Origin: Mucilaginibacter sp. JRF
Lineage (GTDB): Bacteria > Bacteroidota > Bacteroidia > Sphingobacteriales > Sphingobacteriaceae
Assembly (NCBI RefSeq): GCF_015223065.1
Contig: NZ_JADFBY010000001.1
Location: 1,230,597-1,294,596, forward strand
Reading direction: 5' to 3'
Length of the DNA: 64,000 nucleotides
A program made the position numbers and the translations under genes. Below the pieces are notes generated by a model. It was not told the origin of the DNA. It made no database searches and saw nothing but the letters and a program-made list of their open reading frames with translations. Position 1 is the first letter of the stretch; the number at the start of each line of letters is the position of its first letter. Below, piece by piece: positions 53,251 through 61,503 of the stretch.

Positions 53251-53394
53251 ATACCTATTAATATCAACTTTACATGCCAATGCACAGCATGTTAAGCCCA
53301 AATAAAATCTCCGTTATTTTTATACCGAAAGTTATCACTAAGGAAACAAATACTGATAATTGCACGTTATTACAGTACCGATCATACAACTGAA

Positions 53395-53775
53395 ATGATA
53401 ACGAATATACTGATCATTGACGACCAGCCGGAGATGCTGGAATTGATGACTGACGTGCTTACCCCTGAAGGGTTTACTGTTACAGCATTGCTGTATACCG
53501 ACGATATTACACAAACCATTAGCCTTTACCAGCCGGATATTGTATTGCTTGACCACTTGCTTGCAGGGGTGAATGGCGGTGAGCTTTGCCGTGAAATTAA
53601 AGCCAATGAGCTAACAACATCGCTACCGGTAGTATTACTATCAGGCTACCCGCGTTTACTGGAAGCTTTTGGTGATTATGGATGCGATGCCTTCATCCCG
53701 AAACCATTTGAACTTGATGAACTTATTAGCACCATAAAGCGTTGCCTTGGCGAAAGCCATTACGAACACGCTTAA
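53395..53775 (+). CDS. Single-domain response regulator
   Basis: 126 aa, a lone receiver domain: IIDDQPEML with the acidic pair, VLLDHLLAGVNGGEL with the phospho-acceptor Asp near residue 53, and FIPKPFE with the conserved lysine near residue 104. No output domain. It lies convergent to, and 25 nt from, the cyclase gene, so it is not part of that operon. Could transfer signal to a protein partner. Kinase partner unknown. Confidence 0.9.
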   Translation: MITNILIIDDQPEMLELMTDVLTPEGFTVTALLYTDDITQTISLYQPDIVLLDHLLAGVNGGELCREIKANELTTSLPVVLLSGYPRLLEAFGDYGCDAFIPKPFELDELISTIKRCLGESHYEHA

Positions 53776-53800
53776 AATATATAAGCCGTATATGAAGTGC

Positions 53801-54844
53801 TTACTCAAGCACCTCGTATATGGTTACAAGCTTAGCCTTATTTTTAAGCACTACCTCTCCTATTTTTTCGCAACTGAATGATTCCTTCGCTTTTTCGTAG
53901 GTAGCTTCGTTGATGAGTATTTGTCCCTCTTTGGATATTGATTGCAGGCGTTGCGCAACATTAACAATATCACCTATTACGGTATAATCCAACCGTTTAA
54001 GCGATGCTGAACCTATATTGCCTGATACTACTTCGCCCGAATTGATACCTACCGATACACCCGGTTTATATTTACGTTCGCCGGCAGGAATTTCGTCCAT
54101 CTTCTGCAACTGATCGCGAACGGCCAGCCCGGCATCAATGGCCCTATCTAAATGGTAATCACCTCTAAAAACAGCCATTACGGCATCGCCCATAAATTTA
54201 TCTACGTGGCCGCCCTGCGTTATAATTTCCTGCACTATTTTATCAAACAAGCTGTTTAACAGGTTCACTACGGTATTTGGCGGCACCTGTTCGGTAAGGG
54301 ATGTAAAACCGCATACATCAATAAACATTACGGTAGCCTCAATCTGCTCGTTGGTCAGCAAGCTATTCTCGAATTCCTTGTGCGTCATAAAATTGAGCAC
54401 ATTTTCATCAACATACATTTTAAGTATGTTATTCTCCTTAATAGCCTTCATTGTTTCCTGCAACTGCCGGACATGCTCAATAGTTTTTTGCATGGTAACG
54501 TCCAGGTCATCAAAATCAACAGGCTTCACCACAAAATCAAATGCGCCACGGTTCATGGCGGTACGTATGTTCTGCATATCGCCATAAGCTGAAACTACTA
54601 CCGCTTTTAATGTAGGGTTAGCTTCGGGCAAATGGGTAAGCAGGGTTAGCCCATCCATTACGGGCATATTTATATCACTGAGTATAATATCAAGATCAGG
54701 ATGTTCCTTTACTTTCTCAAGCGCCTCGGCGCCATTTTGGGCAAAAATAAATTCGTATACATTCTCCCTTATCTTGCGGCGAAACTTTTGTTTCACCAGC
54801 AATTCTAAATCCGCTTCATCATCAACTACCAGTATCTTGGCCAT
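53801..54844 (-). CDS. Receiver domain fused to class III adenylate/guanylate cyclase
   Basis: 347 aa. Receiver domain at residues 1-120 (ILVVDDEADLELL, IILSDINMPVMDGL with phospho-Asp, FVVKPVDFDD with Lys), a linker with coiled-coil character, then the cyclase domain from about residue 165: FIDVCGFTSL (first metal Asp), DKFMGDAVMAVF (second), GINSGEVVSGNIGS, YTVIGDIVNVAQRLQ (base-recognition and transition-state Asn, Arg). All required residues appear, so it is probably active; ATP or GTP preference is not certain. Its ATG overlaps the stop of the receiver protein by one base (TGATG). Confidence 0.93.
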   Translation of the reverse strand: MAKILVVDDEADLELLVKQKFRRKIRENVYEFIFAQNGAEALEKVKEHPDLDIILSDINMPVMDGLTLLTHLPEANPTLKAVVVSAYGDMQNIRTAMNRGAFDFVVKPVDFDDLDVTMQKTIEHVRQLQETMKAIKENNILKMYVDENVLNFMTHKEFENSLLTNEQIEATVMFIDVCGFTSLTEQVPPNTVVNLLNSLFDKIVQEIITQGGHVDKFMGDAVMAVFRGDYHLDRAIDAGLAVRDQLQKMDEIPAGERKYKPGVSVGINSGEVVSGNIGSASLKRLDYTVIGDIVNVAQRLQSISKEGQILINEATYEKAKESFSCEKIGEVVLKNKAKLVTIYEVLE

Positions 54845-55227
54845 CAGTCAGTAAGGTTTTTAAGTTTTTGTTTAAGCAGATCAAAATCAAGCGGCTTGGT
54901 CAAAAAATCATTCGCGCCTTTTTCCATAGCCTGTTTGTAGTTCTCCTCGTCGCCATAGGCGGTAACCATCATTACTACAGGTGGCGGTGGCGGATCGCCA
55001 AAATCTTCGCGTATGTGGCCTAAAAGCTCAATTCCGCTCATGCCGGGCATATTAATGTCCGACAGGATAAGCACTACTTCCGAATGTTTATCTTCCAGAT
55101 ATTTCAGAGCATCCTCGCCCGACAGGGCAAAATCAAATTCAACTTCCTGATTACGAATTTCTTTACGGAAGCGCTGTAAAAAAAGCGGTTGTACATCCGC
55201 CTCATCATCAACAACCAGTATTTTCAT
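54844..55227 (-). CDS. Response regulator receiver protein
   Basis: 127 aa, receiver domain only: ILVVDDEADVQPLF with acidic pair, LILSDINMPGMSGIE with the phospho-Asp near residue 58, and FLTKPLDFDLL with conserved Lys. It sits between the sensor kinase (13 nt upstream) and the receiver-cyclase (one-base overlap), so kinase output may branch to two receivers. A run of Pro/Gly (DPPPPPVVMMV) in the fourth helix loop is a small oddity. Confidence 0.92.
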   Translation of the reverse strand: MKILVVDDEADVQPLFLQRFRKEIRNQEVEFDFALSGEDALKYLEDKHSEVVLILSDINMPGMSGIELLGHIREDFGDPPPPPVVMMVTAYGDEENYKQAMEKGANDFLTKPLDFDLLKQKLKNLTD

Positions 55228-55240
55228 AGAGGTTATAAAG

Positions 55241-56560
55241 TTAATTATTTTTAACCGTTAGCGGAATGCTGATCATAAACTCGGTGTATTCGCCCTCCTT
55301 AGTTTGCACATCAATTTTGCCGTTATGGCCTTTTACAATGATGTCATAACTTAATGAAAGCCCTAAACCCGTACCCTCACCTGTAGGCTTGGTAGTAAAA
55401 AAGGGTTGCATTATTTTGTCCTTAATATGTTCGGGAATGCCGGTACCATTATCGCGCACAAAAACTTCTATCATGCCCTGTTTCGAGATAGTTGCCACCT
55501 CTACTACCGGACGATATTTAGGGTCGCCTTGTTTTTGCTTTTGCTGTGTGGCATAAAACGCGTTGGTAAACAAGTTCAATAACACGCGACCAACATCCTG
55601 CGGCACCACATCTACAGTTGGCAGATTTTCGCTGAAACGGGTGATCAATTCGGCGTTGAATGATTTATCCTTGGCACGCAAACCGTGGTAGGCGAGCCTC
55701 AAATATTCATCGGCCAGTTTATTAATATCGGTAGCCTCTTTAATATTATTGCTTTGGCGACTATGCTGCAACATGCCCTTCACAATACCATCGGCACGTT
55801 TACCGTGGTGGCGTATTTTTTCGAGGTTTTGTTTGATATCGGCAGCTATGGCAAGCGCTTCTTCCTTATCGCCTTTCTCAAGCTCCTCCTCCATCTCATC
55901 TATCAACTCGGCACTTACTTCCGAAAAGTTATTCACGAAATTTAATGGGTTCTGTATCTCGTGCGCTATACCCGCGGTTAGCTCACCCAATGATGCCATC
56001 TTTTCGGACTGGATCAACTGCGTTTGGGTTGTTTTTAACTCCTTTACCAGATCCTGCAATTCATTACGCTGTTTGGTAAGTTCGGCGGTACGTTCGCTAA
56101 CGAGGGCTTCCAGCTCATCCTTTTTTACCGACATGATGCGCATTTCCTGCTGCTGCTTTTTGGTACTTGCCCAGCGGGCGAAGATCCATATAAAGCCAAG
56201 CAATACCGCTATCTGGAATATATCATCGTGTTCGCCATAAAACTTAGGCGCTATCAAATCAACAATAGCATCAATAAAACCAACAATAACTAATGGTATA
56301 TGTGTATTAACAAAGCTGCGTACAGGCTTAAAATCAGCCTCATTTAACGCGAAGTAAACAATGCCACCTAATATCAATGGCCCAATAAATGGGATAATAC
56401 TATCGGGCAATAGTTTTTCGAATACAAAAAAGGCTATGATCACGCCAAAGCTGCTCCAGCGCAATAAAGTATTCCATTTTTCAAAAAGCTCGGTAAATTT
56501 TACCGAAGTACGCAAACGGATAAGTAGCAGAAAGGCACCCAGATATACAAAAAAATACAT
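55241..56560 (-). CDS. Membrane sensor histidine kinase
   Basis: 439 aa from ATG 56560. About five hydrophobic segments in the first 170 residues (MYFFVYLGAFLLLI, then FGVIIAFFVF and others) form an integral membrane sensor. A coiled coil (residues about 175-215) leads to the H-box GIAHEIQNPLNFVNN and an ATPase domain with N-box LLNLFTNAFYA, G1 VRDNGTGI, F-box FFTTKPTGEGTGLGLSL. The start was set to ATG 56560, not the in-frame TTG 56599, because a perfect -7 element (56601-56608) sits only two bases upstream of that TTG. First gene of the kinase-receiver-cyclase operon. Confidence 0.93.
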   Translation of the reverse strand: MYFFVYLGAFLLLIRLRTSVKFTELFEKWNTLLRWSSFGVIIAFFVFEKLLPDSIIPFIGPLILGGIVYFALNEADFKPVRSFVNTHIPLVIVGFIDAIVDLIAPKFYGEHDDIFQIAVLLGFIWIFARWASTKKQQQEMRIMSVKKDELEALVSERTAELTKQRNELQDLVKELKTTQTQLIQSEKMASLGELTAGIAHEIQNPLNFVNNFSEVSAELIDEMEEELEKGDKEEALAIAADIKQNLEKIRHHGKRADGIVKGMLQHSRQSNNIKEATDINKLADEYLRLAYHGLRAKDKSFNAELITRFSENLPTVDVVPQDVGRVLLNLFTNAFYATQQKQKQGDPKYRPVVEVATISKQGMIEVFVRDNGTGIPEHIKDKIMQPFFTTKPTGEGTGLGLSLSYDIIVKGHNGKIDVQTKEGEYTEFMISIPLTVKNN

Positions 56561-56600
56561 ATTGAAATAAAGCAGGCCGGTTAATATTAATGCTGGCAAC

Positions 56601-56608
56601 CAAATATA
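56601..56608 (-). promoter_or_regulatory. Promoter -7 element (TATATTTG) of the signalling operon
   Basis: Perfect TAnnTTTG match on the minus strand, 40 nt before ATG 56560. It decides the start of the kinase gene. No strong TTG at -33 was found. Confidence 0.55.
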
Positions 56609-56744
56609 ACATTTCCGTTTATTAAACTATCACAGCCTATAAATAGAAACATTTGAATATATTAGCCATGAATTTGAAGTATTGCTATTGAACATTTGTT
56701 TTGATTGCATTTAAACACAGATTACAAAGTACACGTTTACAAAC

Positions 56745-57608
56745 ATGAAGAACCTACCACGTTGGTTTATTGATACAGCTTATACAGTTTTAGGTATACT
56801 TTTTTGCGGTTTCGCGCTCAAAAGCTTTATGATACCCAATAAGTTTTTTGATGGCGGCGTAACCGGTATGGCCCTGCTTATTCATGAGCTTTATCACCTT
56901 AACATTGCTTATGTAATTGTGGTGGCAAACATTCCTTTTATAATTATGGGTATGTACCAGGTAAACCGTGCCTTCGCTTTCAGAACGGTGGCCGCTATAC
57001 TTGGCCTGGGGCTATGTTTGCTGTACGTACCGTACGAGCCTATAACATCTGATAAATTATTGGTTTCAATATTCGGTGGTGTGTTTATGGGTATCGGTGT
57101 AGGCCTGGCTATTCGCGGCGGTTGTGCATTGGATGGTATTGAGGTACTGGCATTGTATACCGGAAAGCGCATCAGCTTTACCATCAGCGAGATAATTCTG
57201 GGTATTAACATCATCATCTTCCTGATAGCGGCTATTGAGGTAACGCTACCAACTGCCTTGTATTCAATACTTACTTATTATACAGCATCGCGCACTATCA
57301 ATTTTGTGATAGAGGGCTTGGAGGAATACACCGGTGTAACCATAATATCATCAGAGAGCGAAGAAGTAAAACGCCGCCTGGTGATGGAGCTTGGTCGTGG
57401 TATAACCATTTACAAAGGCGAACGCGGCTTTTTAAAGGAAAGCTTTGAGGTTAGCCATCCGGCTGATATTGTTTATACCGTAGTTACCCGCCTTGAAGTT
57501 AGGCGACTGCGTAACATGATACATGACATTGACCCCAAAGCATTCGTGTTCACCAGCACCATTAAAGAGGCTGCCGGTGGTGTATTAAAACGCCGCGCAA
57601 GGCACTAA
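56745..57608 (+). CDS. YitT family membrane protein
   Basis: 287 aa. Five to six hydrophobic segments in the first 180 residues (GILFCGFALKSFMIPN start, IFGGVFMGIGVGLAIRGGC, IILGINIIIFLIAAIE) and a C-terminal DUF2179-type cytosolic domain (GRGITIYKGERGFLKES). YitT proteins are broadly conserved and of unknown, possibly transport function. Convergent with the 108-aa hypothetical gene; their stop codons overlap by three bases. Confidence 0.9.
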   Translation: MKNLPRWFIDTAYTVLGILFCGFALKSFMIPNKFFDGGVTGMALLIHELYHLNIAYVIVVANIPFIIMGMYQVNRAFAFRTVAAILGLGLCLLYVPYEPITSDKLLVSIFGGVFMGIGVGLAIRGGCALDGIEVLALYTGKRISFTISEIILGINIIIFLIAAIEVTLPTALYSILTYYTASRTINFVIEGLEEYTGVTIISSESEEVKRRLVMELGRGITIYKGERGFLKESFEVSHPADIVYTVVTRLEVRRLRNMIHDIDPKAFVFTSTIKEAAGGVLKRRARH

Positions 57609-57931
57609 GAATGTTTAATGATAAAGCCGACCAGCTGCTGCTGTTCGTGCTCGCTTAACAAGTCGCCTTCAAATATCCAGCTACCATCAGCAAAAATTAT
57701 CTTACCCAAAAAATCGGGGTTATTATTATCTGATATATGGATGTTGCTCTCCGTGGTTTCCAGTGGCTCAGTAAATAAAAGGCTGTCGTTGTCATACGAG
57801 TTTTTGAGCAGGCGATATACCCGGGTATCGGCAAGTTCGCCGTCGTTATCTCGTTTAAGTACAGGCTCAATAATCAGTTTTCTTTCCGATCCATCTTCGG
57901 TATAAGTGTTAAAAGTAGCAGGATTGATCAT
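57605..57931 (-). CDS. Small hypothetical protein
   Basis: 108 aa, acidic, no signal peptide or membrane segment. Beta-strand-like pattern with NNPDFLGKIIFADGSWIFEG near the middle and a helical C-terminus. It is upstream of nothing obvious; it is downstream of the molybdopterin gene on the same strand (51 nt), so it may be cotranscribed. No family recognised. Confidence 0.6.
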   Translation of the reverse strand: MINPATFNTYTEDGSERKLIIEPVLKRDNDGELADTRVYRLLKNSYDNDSLLFTEPLETTESNIHISDNNNPDFLGKIIFADGSWIFEGDLLSEHEQQQLVGFIIKHS

Positions 57932-57981
57932 AAGGTGGTGTTTTTCATGCTCAACACCAATTTTTAAAATCTGTTTTACAC

Positions 57982-58677
57982 TTAATCACTATAACGATCA
58001 TTGCGCCAGGGATATGCGGTGTTCGAGTAGCCCCGCTCCTCCCAAAACCCCAGCTTATCGGCCGAAAGAAATTCTATGCGTTTTATCCATTTCGCCCCTT
58101 TCCAGGCATATAACTGCGGGGTGATCATGCGCACCGGGCCGCCATGCTCATGTGGTAAGGGTTGCCCCTCATAGGTATGTACCAGCAACACATCAGGCTT
58201 AAGCGCTTCCTCTAAAGATAGGTTGGTGGTATAAGTATCGTAACCATAGCACATAATATGGGTGGCGGTTTCCTTTGGGTGCACCAATGCCGCCAGATCA
58301 AGCAGACTTACCCCTTTCCAGTGCATATCAAGTTTTGACCATGTGGTTACGCAATGAAAATCAGAAGTGTCTTTAGTTTGAGGCAGATCCATAAACTGTT
58401 TCCATGTTAGGCGTACCGGGTTTTCTACCTCGCCATCAATGGTAAGCCGCCATCGGTCTAATGATACATTGGGCTGATAACCCAGATCAAGCACCGGCCA
58501 TTTGTAGGTTTTTGTTTGCCCTATCGGGATAACAGGCATACCATGCCTGTTGGGTTCGCCTGAGCCTTTGGGTTGATCATCAGCAACTGATGGTGTGTTG
58601 CGCATTTGCTCCTCAAAACGTGCCTTGAGTTTCATGCGGGCTTCAATGATACGATTAAGCTTATCCTGATCTTCCAT
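57982..58677 (-). CDS. Cytosolic sulfite oxidase-like molybdopterin oxidoreductase
   Basis: 231 aa. Single molybdenum-cofactor domain like the catalytic part of sulfite oxidase and MsrP (YedY): the Mo-binding Cys is in SDFHCVTTWSKLD near residue 109; GHGG-type ligands appear as HEHGGPVRMI near residue 178. There is no Tat signal, heme domain or dimerisation domain. It is thus likely a soluble cytosolic member of the family. The molybdopterin cofactor genes are not in the window. Substrate (sulfite, sulfoxide or other) unknown. Confidence 0.85.
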   Translation of the reverse strand: MEDQDKLNRIIEARMKLKARFEEQMRNTPSVADDQPKGSGEPNRHGMPVIPIGQTKTYKWPVLDLGYQPNVSLDRWRLTIDGEVENPVRLTWKQFMDLPQTKDTSDFHCVTTWSKLDMHWKGVSLLDLAALVHPKETATHIMCYGYDTYTTNLSLEEALKPDVLLVHTYEGQPLPHEHGGPVRMITPQLYAWKGAKWIKRIEFLSADKLGFWEERGYSNTAYPWRNDRYSD

Positions 58678-58689
58678 AGCGGTGATGAT

Positions 58690-59277
58690 TTACTTTTCTG
58701 CCCGCAAAAGCTTTGCCATCATGCGGCTAAAAAACTCCGGCGTAACGCCAATATAGGCGGCAATATCTTTTTTAGGCAGTTGATGTATCAATGTTGGGTA
58801 TCGGCGGCAAAAATTATTGTAACGCTCCTCGGCAGATAAGCTTAAGTTATCCATCAGCCGTTGCTGATAGGCTACCAATGAGTTCTCCGTAATTATTCTG
58901 AAAAAACGCTCGAATTTCGGTACTTCATGATACAGCAACTCTTGCTTTACTTTTGAGAGTAACAATATTTCGGTTGGTTCAATAGCATCAATATTCAGCG
59001 TGCCGGGTTTTTGGCTAAGCAAGCTATACATATCGGCTATCCACCAGCCTGATGGGGCAAAATTCATTACATGCTCCAATCCGTGTTCATCAACCGTATA
59101 GCCACGGAGGCAACCACTGTTCACAAAAGCCGAATATTTACAAACCTCACGCTCCTTTAAAAGAAACTGCTTGCGGCTCAACTCTTTTGGATGCAACAGA
59201 CTTATAAAATATTCCTTTTCCTCCTCAGTAAGGCCAATGTATTTGCCTATGCTTTTCAGTATCAGATCGGTTGACAT
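58690..59277 (-). CDS. Crp/Fnr family transcriptional regulator
   Basis: 195 aa from ATG 59277; an upstream TTG frame has no support. A cNMP-like beta roll (QFLLKEREVCKYSAFVNSG) and a winged helix (LPKKDIAAYIGVTPEFFSRMM) are present. The phosphate-binding cassette is not conserved, so a nucleotide effector is doubtful. It lies between the cupin and the molybdopterin gene on the same strand, and might control this cluster or the MhqD/MhqO pair upstream. Regulatory link is inference. Confidence 0.88.
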   Translation of the reverse strand: MSTDLILKSIGKYIGLTEEEKEYFISLLHPKELSRKQFLLKEREVCKYSAFVNSGCLRGYTVDEHGLEHVMNFAPSGWWIADMYSLLSQKPGTLNIDAIEPTEILLLSKVKQELLYHEVPKFERFFRIITENSLVAYQQRLMDNLSLSAEERYNNFCRRYPTLIHQLPKKDIAAYIGVTPEFFSRMMAKLLRAEK

Positions 59278-59324
59278 AGATAGTAATTGCGATAAAGGCG
59301 CAATATACCACTTAACCGCTTCAA

Positions 59325-59681
59325 TCAATCAAAAGTAATGAACAGCGAGCTGCGAACCTGCTCTTTCAAATTACGGCTGCGGTGCCCTTTGCCATCAGTA
59401 TCTTCCATCAACAATACCTCCCCGGCCGCGAACTGCCGCCTTTCTCCCGTTGATGTTTCTATCTCCACGCCGCCATCAAGCAGTATTACGAACTGCCTGT
59501 GTGGCGCAGTATGGAAATCATCATAAGTGGGCAACACCTTGCGAAATATTAAGTCCTTCACACTGAATTTCTCCGAAAGATAGCCTATCGGCCCGCCATT
59601 ATGTAATGGATAATAAATCTCATCAAAACAGCTATCGCCATTTTCATCAGCATAAACCCGGGTTACTTTAAATGCTTCCAT
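59325..59681 (-). CDS. Cupin-domain protein
   Basis: 118 aa. A single cupin barrel with HTAPHRQFVILLDGGVEIE (first His cluster) and GEVLLMEDTDGKGHRSR (second). Metal ligands are likely His and Glu. No signal peptide. Upstream of the Crp/Fnr gene (47 nt) on the same strand. Could be a small-molecule sensor or isomerase/dioxygenase; not assigned. Confidence 0.8.
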   Translation of the reverse strand: MEAFKVTRVYADENGDSCFDEIYYPLHNGGPIGYLSEKFSVKDLIFRKVLPTYDDFHTAPHRQFVILLDGGVEIETSTGERRQFAAGEVLLMEDTDGKGHRSRNLKEQVRSSLFITFD

Positions 59682-59752
59682 AGTGTTAACGTTTATCGTA
59701 TTTACGAAACTGCCTTGAGGTGTAAAAAGCCAGCAGCCTGTCGCGTAATTTT

Positions 59753-60376
59753 TTAATGAAACACATATTTATTAGCCAAATCAATTTCCTCCTGAATGAT
59801 GGTATGCGGACGACCGTTGAATACAGTTACATTGACATCAGCATTCAGCTTTTTAAGCAGTTCAACACTCTCCTCAACCCTGGTTAAGGGCACATGCGGA
59901 TCGGGATTACCGGTGGTGATCAATACCGGTGTACCGTTAAAATTGCCATTGTATTTGGTAACATCCAACTGCTGGCCTATCAATCCGCCGGTAAAAACTA
60001 CCGCGCCACCATAGCGTTGGGCATTGCGGCTGATGTACTCCAGCGTTAAACATGCACCTTGCGAGAAACCGAGGAAGTATATTTTTTCTGCGGAGATGCC
60101 TTTGCTGATGATCTCATCAACCAGTTCACCGATAACCTCAATGGCCGAGTTAAGCGCAGGTTGATTTTGATCATCGGCAGCCATAAAACTATATGGGTAC
60201 CAGCTATGGTTGCTTGCCTGTGGCGCGAATATGGCCAGATCGGTCGCATTCAATTCACCGGCCAAACTAATGATATTCTCGGCCGAACCGCCCCGCCCAT
60301 GTATCATGATCAGGGCACCGCCGGCTTCGGCAATTGGTTTTCCGGCGGTGATGTATTGTTTATTATGTGTGTACAT
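59753..60376 (-). CDS. Alpha/beta hydrolase, carboxylesterase/MhqD-like
   Basis: 207 aa. Serine hydrolase fold with IMIHGRGG near residue 22, nucleophile motif FLGFSQGACL (GFSQG) near residue 104, Asp in TGNPDPHVPL near residue 157 and His in NGRPHTII near residue 187. The pattern matches the phospholipase/carboxylesterase family that includes MhqD. The gene follows the MhqO-like gene with a 5-nt gap, as mhqO and mhqD are associated in Bacillus, but the identity as MhqD is an inference. Confidence 0.83.
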   Translation of the reverse strand: MYTHNKQYITAGKPIAEAGGALIMIHGRGGSAENIISLAGELNATDLAIFAPQASNHSWYPYSFMAADDQNQPALNSAIEVIGELVDEIISKGISAEKIYFLGFSQGACLTLEYISRNAQRYGGAVVFTGGLIGQQLDVTKYNGNFNGTPVLITTGNPDPHVPLTRVEESVELLKKLNADVNVTVFNGRPHTIIQEEIDLANKYVFH

Positions 60377-60381
60377 TGTTG

Positions 60382-61317
60382 TTAAACTAATTTTGGTAAA
60401 GTAGTTTCTAAGCTTGCGCGATATTGCTCGTATTGTGCAGGCAGTTTCAAATGCTGACCTAATTCTTCAACCGGTTCATCAACCGCGAAGCCCGGGTTAT
60501 CAGTAGCTATCTCAAACAATACCCCTCCTGGTTCGCGGAAATATAGTGAGTAGAAATAGTTACGATCGATCTTCTCGGTAATATGTAAACCAAGCGCGGC
60601 TATTTTATCGCGATATTGCATTAACACTTCCTCGTTCTTAACACGGAACGCTACGTGGTGCACTGAACCGCCCGCAACATGCCCGGCAACCTCTCCCGGT
60701 ACTTCAACCAGGTCAACTATGTTGGCATTATCAACCGCGTCGGTTACAAAACGGTAACGGTTAACATGCTGCTCCAATAATTTATAACCGAACACGCCGG
60801 TCAAAATATCGGCAGTTGGCTGCATTTTGTTCGTAGTAATGGTTATGTTATGAAAACCTTTGGTAGCGTTTTCAGCCTTGATCTCATCAGTTTCCCAAGG
60901 CAAGCGGTTATCGGCTGATTTTGATACGATCAGTTCCAGCTTCAATCCATCCGGATCAAGAAATGTAAGGTATTGCTCGCCAAATTTTTCGGCCACTTTG
61001 TTGTAGATCACATTATGATCTTCAAAGCGTTTTTGCCAAAAATCTAAACTGCCTTCGGGTACTGAATAACCGATCTCGGTAGCTTGACGTGCTCCGCGTC
61101 TGCCGGTCATTATATTTTCCCACGGGAAGAAGGTAAGGATGGTACCCGGTGTACCTTCTTTATCGCCATAATATAAATGGTATGTTTCAGGATCATCAAA
61201 ATTCACGGTTTTTTTAACCATGCGTAAGCCTAAAGTTTTGGTATAAAAATCGTGATTGCGTTTGGCATTGCCTGCTATTGCAGTGATGTGGTGTATGCCG
61301 TTAATTGTACTTTCCAT
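60382..61317 (-). CDS. Ring-cleaving dioxygenase, VOC family (MhqO-like)
   Basis: 311 aa with two vicinal-oxygen-chelate halves: MESTINGIHHITAIAGNAKR (metal His), FLDPDGLKLELIV, then GFHNITITTNKM and FREPGGVLFEIAT. It matches the ring-cleaving dioxygenase family that includes MhqO, linked to removal of catechol and quinone-like compounds. Its promoter at 61364 has an overlapping inverted repeat, a plausible operator. It opens the two-gene unit with the hydrolase. Confidence 0.88.
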   Translation of the reverse strand: MESTINGIHHITAIAGNAKRNHDFYTKTLGLRMVKKTVNFDDPETYHLYYGDKEGTPGTILTFFPWENIMTGRRGARQATEIGYSVPEGSLDFWQKRFEDHNVIYNKVAEKFGEQYLTFLDPDGLKLELIVSKSADNRLPWETDEIKAENATKGFHNITITTNKMQPTADILTGVFGYKLLEQHVNRYRFVTDAVDNANIVDLVEVPGEVAGHVAGGSVHHVAFRVKNEEVLMQYRDKIAALGLHITEKIDRNYFYSLYFREPGGVLFEIATDNPGFAVDEPVEELGQHLKLPAQYEQYRASLETTLPKLV

Positions 61318-61363
61318 AGTGTTTAAAATTTAGTTTTTGTTTTGGGTTATTGTTTTAACACTA

Positions 61364-61371
61364 CAAATGTA
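61364..61371 (-). promoter_or_regulatory. Putative -7 element (TACATTTG) of the MhqO-like gene
   Basis: Perfect TAnnTTTG match on the minus strand, 46 nt upstream of the ATG at 61317. The -33 position falls in the inverted repeat at 61393-61408. Confidence 0.55.
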
Positions 61372-61392
61372 CCCCGCATTTTAGACCGCCGA

Positions 61393-61408
61393 CTTGACAT
61401 AGGACAAG
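61393..61408. promoter_or_regulatory. Operator-like inverted repeat upstream of the MhqO-like gene
   Basis: CTTGACATAGGACAAG has outer arms CTTG/CAAG and is nearly palindromic (one mismatch in six). Its edge is 22 nt upstream of the -7 element, overlapping the -33 region, where a repressor would block polymerase. The regulator is unknown. Confidence 0.35.
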
Positions 61409-61441
61409 AAAGCATTTTTACGATATTTTTTTTCTGAAAGC

Positions 61442-61472
61442 AAAAAAGCGATGGGGTTTTACGCCATCGCTT
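61442..61472 (-). terminator. Rho-independent terminator of the FtsX-type permease gene
   Basis: On the minus strand AAGCGATGG pairs with CCATCGCTT around a 9-nt loop, followed by six T (61442-61447). It lies about 30 nt beyond the permease stop. Confidence 0.85.
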
Positions 61473-61503
61473 TAGCTTGTATATATAGATCAAATGAGTT
61501 TTG

